A stretch of DNA of 64,000 nt. Origin: Planctomycetota bacterium. GTDB taxonomy: Bacteria > Planctomycetota > UBA8108 > JACQVS01. A model generated the notes under the pieces. The model worked only from the letters and a program-made list of their open reading frames with translations, searched no databases and had not been told where the DNA came from. This document shows, piece after piece, positions 61,830-64,000 of the stretch. The DNA is taken from NCBI GenBank assembly GCA_016209605.1, contig JACQVS010000057.1, positions 1 to 64,000 on the forward strand, written 5' to 3'. The translations under genes and the position numbers were made by a program. The first letter of the stretch is position 1. The number at the start of each line of letters is the position of its first letter.

Positions 61830-62971
61830 GCCCGGCGGCCGCGGGCGGGCGCGTCGCCGTGGTCACCGGCACGCGGGCGGAGTTCGGCCTGCTCGAAGGG
61901 ACGATCGGCAAGTTGCGGGATAGGGGCGTCCCTTTCGATCTGGTCGTGGCCGGCATGCACCTCATCCCCGAGCTGGGTCTGACGGTGAGGGAAGTCGAGG
62001 CGCGCTTCCCCGTGGCCGCCAGGATCCCCATGCCTCCGCCGGAGGACTCGCCGCGCGGCATGGCCCATGCCGTCGCCGCGGGGCTGCGGAGCTTCTCCGA
62101 CCAGTTCTCTCTCCAGCGGCCCGCCCTGCTCCTGGTGCTGGGCGACCGCACCGAGGCGTTCGCGGCCGCGCTCGCCGCCGCGTACCTGCAGATTCCCGTG
62201 GCCCACATTCACGGCGGCGACGTGAGCGGCAATCCCATCGATGACTTCCAGCGCGATGCCATCTCGCGCCTCGCCAGCCTCCACTTTGCCGCCACGGCCC
62301 GCAGCGCCGAGCGGCTCCGCCAGTTGGGCGTACACGGCCCGGTCCAGGTGGTCGGGGCGCCGGGTCTGGACGCCATCCGCCAGCGGTCCCTCCGCGCGCG
62401 GCCGGAAGCGGCTCGGGCTCTGGGCCTGCCGGAGGAAGGGTGGCTGGTGGTCCTCCACCACCCCAACCCGGTCGAGGCCGCTGCCGCCGCCGCCGAGATG
62501 GCGGAGGTCCTCGAGGCCGCCTCGTCCCTGGCCGCCGAGAGCCGGCTCGCGGTCGCGGTCATCTATCCCAATAACGATGCCGGCTGGGGCGGGGTGGTGG
62601 CGGAGATCCGCAAGCTCGAGGGCCGTCCCGGCGTGCGGACCTTCAAGAGCTTGCCGCGTCCCGACTACCTCGATCTGCTCGCCCATGCCCGCTTGCTGCT
62701 AGGAAACTCTTCCTCCGGGATCATCGAATCGTTATCATTAGGCCTGCCGGTGGTGAACATCGGAAGCCGGCAAGCCGGACGCGAGCGCGGCGCCAACGTC
62801 ATCGACGCCGCCGCCGAGCGGGGAGCCATTCTCGCCGCCGCCAGGCGAGCTTGGGCCGACCCCGAGGTGAAAAAAGCCCTCCAGGAGCGGAAAAGCCCTT
62901 TCGGCGACGGCCAGGCCGGCGAACGGATTGCCGAGGCGATCGTTAGTTATTTAAGGACAGTCACTCGTTGA
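61826..62971 (+). CDS. neuC: UDP-N-acetylglucosamine 2-epimerase, hydrolysing
   Basis: A 381-residue GT-B-fold enzyme releasing N-acetylmannosamine (or a 6-deoxy diamino analogue) from the UDP sugar. VAVVTGTRAEFGLLEGTI is the family start. LVLGDRTEAFAAALAAAYLQ, then AHIHGGDVSGNPIDDFQRDA, form the UDP/active-site region. The C-terminal LLGNSSSGIIESLSLGLPVVNI is the nucleotide-binding strand. GTG at 61826 is chosen, as it overlaps the neuB stop (GTGA); GTG at 61811 is an alternative. The pair neuB-neuC supports one nonulosonic acid pathway. No CMP-sugar synthetase (neuA) lies in the window. Confidence 0.88.
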   Translation: MSPAAAGGRVAVVTGTRAEFGLLEGTIGKLRDRGVPFDLVVAGMHLIPELGLTVREVEARFPVAARIPMPPPEDSPRGMAHAVAAGLRSFSDQFSLQRPALLLVLGDRTEAFAAALAAAYLQIPVAHIHGGDVSGNPIDDFQRDAISRLASLHFAATARSAERLRQLGVHGPVQVVGAPGLDAIRQRSLRARPEAARALGLPEEGWLVVLHHPNPVEAAAAAAEMAEVLEAASSLAAESRLAVAVIYPNNDAGWGGVVAEIRKLEGRPGVRTFKSLPRPDYLDLLAHARLLLGNSSSGIIESLSLGLPVVNIGSRQAGRERGANVIDAAAERGAILAAARRAWADPEVKKALQERKSPFGDGQAGERIAEAIVSYLRTVTR

Positions 62972-63011
62972 CGGTCCCTGAAAAGTTCTGTCCCTAGATT
63001 TCGGAGAAAAA

Positions 63012-63641
63012 ATGATCTACCTCATCGGCGCCGGCGGGCACGGCAAGGTGGTCGCCGACACCTTCCTCCTCAACGGCTGCCTGCTGTCCGTTCTCGATGG
63101 CAATCCGGCCCTGGAGGGGAGCTCTCTCCTGGGCGTGCGCATCGAGCGGGAAGAGCGGGTGCTCTTGAGCCTCAACCACCCGGCCGATTTTTTCGTCTCC
63201 ATTGGCGATGCCGAAAGCCGCCGCAGGGTCTCTGAGCGCTGGGAGGAGCACGGCCACCGCCTGGTGCGGGCCATCCATCCCACCGCCATCGTCAGCCGCT
63301 CCGCCCTCCTCGACCTGGGGGTGTGTCTGCTCGCGGGGGTGATCGTCCAGGCCGACTGCCGCATCGGCAAGGGGGCCATCATCAACAACGGCGTCACCGT
63401 GGACCACGACACGAAGATCGGCGACTACGTCCACCTGGCGCCGGGGGTGCATCTCGCCGGCAACATCCAGGTGGGCGAGGCGAGCTGGATCGGCATCGGC
63501 AGCTCGGTGCGCGAGGGGATCGCCATCGGGCCGCGGACCATGGTGGGCGCCGGCTCGGTGGTGGTGGAAGACCTGCCGGGCGAGGTGGTGGCCTACGGCA
63601 ATCCCTGCCGGGTGGTCCGAAGCCTGGCGAGGAACGCTTGA
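63012..63641 (+). CDS. neuD: NeuD/PglD-like sugar acyltransferase
   Basis: A 209-residue transferase with an N-terminal Rossmann-like PglD domain (MIYLIGAGGHGKVVADTFLL, about 1-70) and a left-handed beta-helix of hexapeptide repeats (about 85-195), including the catalytic His in NNGVTVDHDTKIGDYVHLAP. It acetylates a sugar amine or hydroxyl from acetyl-CoA. Its position 40 bases after neuC implies it modifies the nonulosonic acid or a precursor. In legionaminic pathways a similar enzyme acts on the 4-amino group, so the symbol neuD is provisional. The C-terminal AYGNPCRVVR closes the family pattern. Confidence 0.85.
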   Translation: MIYLIGAGGHGKVVADTFLLNGCLLSVLDGNPALEGSSLLGVRIEREERVLLSLNHPADFFVSIGDAESRRRVSERWEEHGHRLVRAIHPTAIVSRSALLDLGVCLLAGVIVQADCRIGKGAIINNGVTVDHDTKIGDYVHLAPGVHLAGNIQVGEASWIGIGSSVREGIAIGPRTMVGAGSVVVEDLPGEVVAYGNPCRVVRSLARNA

Positions 63642-63650
63642 CGGTTTAGT

Positions 63651-64000
63651 TTACCACCTCAGCCGCATCCGAACCCCGCGGGCGGCCACTTCCTTCTTGA
63701 TCTGGGCGATGGTGTAGGCGCCGTAGTGCACCATGCTGGCGATCAGGGCGGCGTCGGCCGCCCCTTCGGTCAGCACCCGGTAAATGTGCTCGGGCGCGCC
63801 GGCCCCTCCCGACGCGATCACCGGGATGCCCACGGCCTTGCTGAGGCGCGAGGTGATGGTCAGCTCGTAGCCTGCCTTGGTGCCGTCGGCGTCGATGGAG
63901 TTGAGGCAGATCTCGCCGGCCCCCAGGCGCTCGGCGCGCCGGGCCCACTCGAGGGCATCGAGGCCGGTGCGCTCGCGGCCGCCCTTCACCACCACCTCGT
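63651..64000 (-). CDS. hisF: HisF-like cyclase subunit, C-terminal part (runs off the window)
   Basis: The last 116 or so residues of a HisF-type imidazole-glycerol-phosphate synthase cyclase: [20 protein letters not shown], then [15 protein letters not shown] with the general-acid Asp position, and [17 protein letters not shown] for phosphate binding, ending GVRMRLRW. The N-terminal half with the other catalytic Asp lies beyond 64000. It is convergent with neuD (stops 9 bases apart). It may be plain histidine synthesis; HisF/HisH pairs also occur in surface-sugar clusters, where they supply ammonia for an acetamidino group. The context favours neither strongly. Confidence 0.75.
   Translation of the reverse strand, partial: EVVVKGGRERTGLDALEWARRAERLGAGEICLNSIDADGTKAGYELTITSRLSKAVGIPVIASGGAGAPEHIYRVLTEGAADAALIASMVHYGAYTIAQIKKEVAARGVRMRLRW

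Noticed and set aside
62945-62995. Possible repeat with GGACAG and CTGTCC ends between neuC and neuD
   Set aside because: The pairing is short and interrupted and overlaps the neuC stop, so it is not distinguishable from chance.

Overview
The window is high-GC DNA from a Gram-negative bacterium, most likely an uncultured member of the Planctomycetota or a close relative. The reasons are a BamA-type outer-membrane assembly protein, a porin and a nonulosonic-acid cluster, together with planctomycete hallmarks: remnants of DUF1553 and DUF1501 genes, an ECF sigma gene coupled to the stub of a Ser/Thr kinase gene, DUF1080 and Tat-exported Gfo/Idh proteins, CRTAC1-like FG-GAP/ASPIC proteins, and several exported proteins ending in a paired dockerin-like module. 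No tRNA, rRNA, CRISPR array or intact transposase was recognised by eye.

Layout. 1-4143: the edge of a possible dehydrogenase gene, an M24 peptidase, a GxxExxY relic and bamA. 4190-9760: a gene graveyard. It holds an ispG fragment, a 5'-truncated HNH/RuvA-C gene, PQQ-propeller, DUF1553 and DUF1501 remnants with stops and frameshifts, an intact ECF sigma factor, a kinase stub joined to a cohesin/dockerin protein, and a lone dockerin tail. 9898-12935: ispG, a Tsr3/DUF367-like gene and a secreted protein. 12935-13101: a MITE-like palindrome. 13210-21000: an oxidoreductase, a TIM-barrel protein and a giant LTD/CotH/beta-helix/dockerin protein. 21085-24107 (minus): three envelope proteins. 24272-28984: a xylulokinase-like kinase, a porin and an aberrant phosphofructokinase homologue. 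29092-33443: a form II CO-dehydrogenase-like molybdenum hydroxylase set (S-L-M-G). 33428-42311: an exported glycosidase-like protein, a macrodomain protein, then an M20 peptidase / phosphatase / TPR / CRTAC1 operon. 43154-48751 (minus): CBS, korA, korB, CBS, uxaC. 49050-57426: a DUF1080 protein, an 1804-residue exported FG-GAP / swivelling-His / ATP-grasp / dockerin protein, and a lipoprotein. 57590-64000: a family 39 glycosyltransferase, a HEAT-like protein, neuB-neuC-neuD and the end of a hisF-like gene.

The genes suggest a heterotroph that breaks down carbohydrates (xylulokinase, uronate isomerase, DUF1080, glycosidase-like and oxidoreductase proteins). It has ferredoxin-linked 2-oxoacid metabolism and decorates its envelope with a sialic- or legionaminic-type sugar. 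The most unusual items are the exported dikinase-like protein, the phosphofructokinase homologue with altered active-site motifs, the two CBS proteins bracketing korAB, and a family of near-identical palindromes placed at gene ends, one of which encodes the N-terminus of an exported protein.
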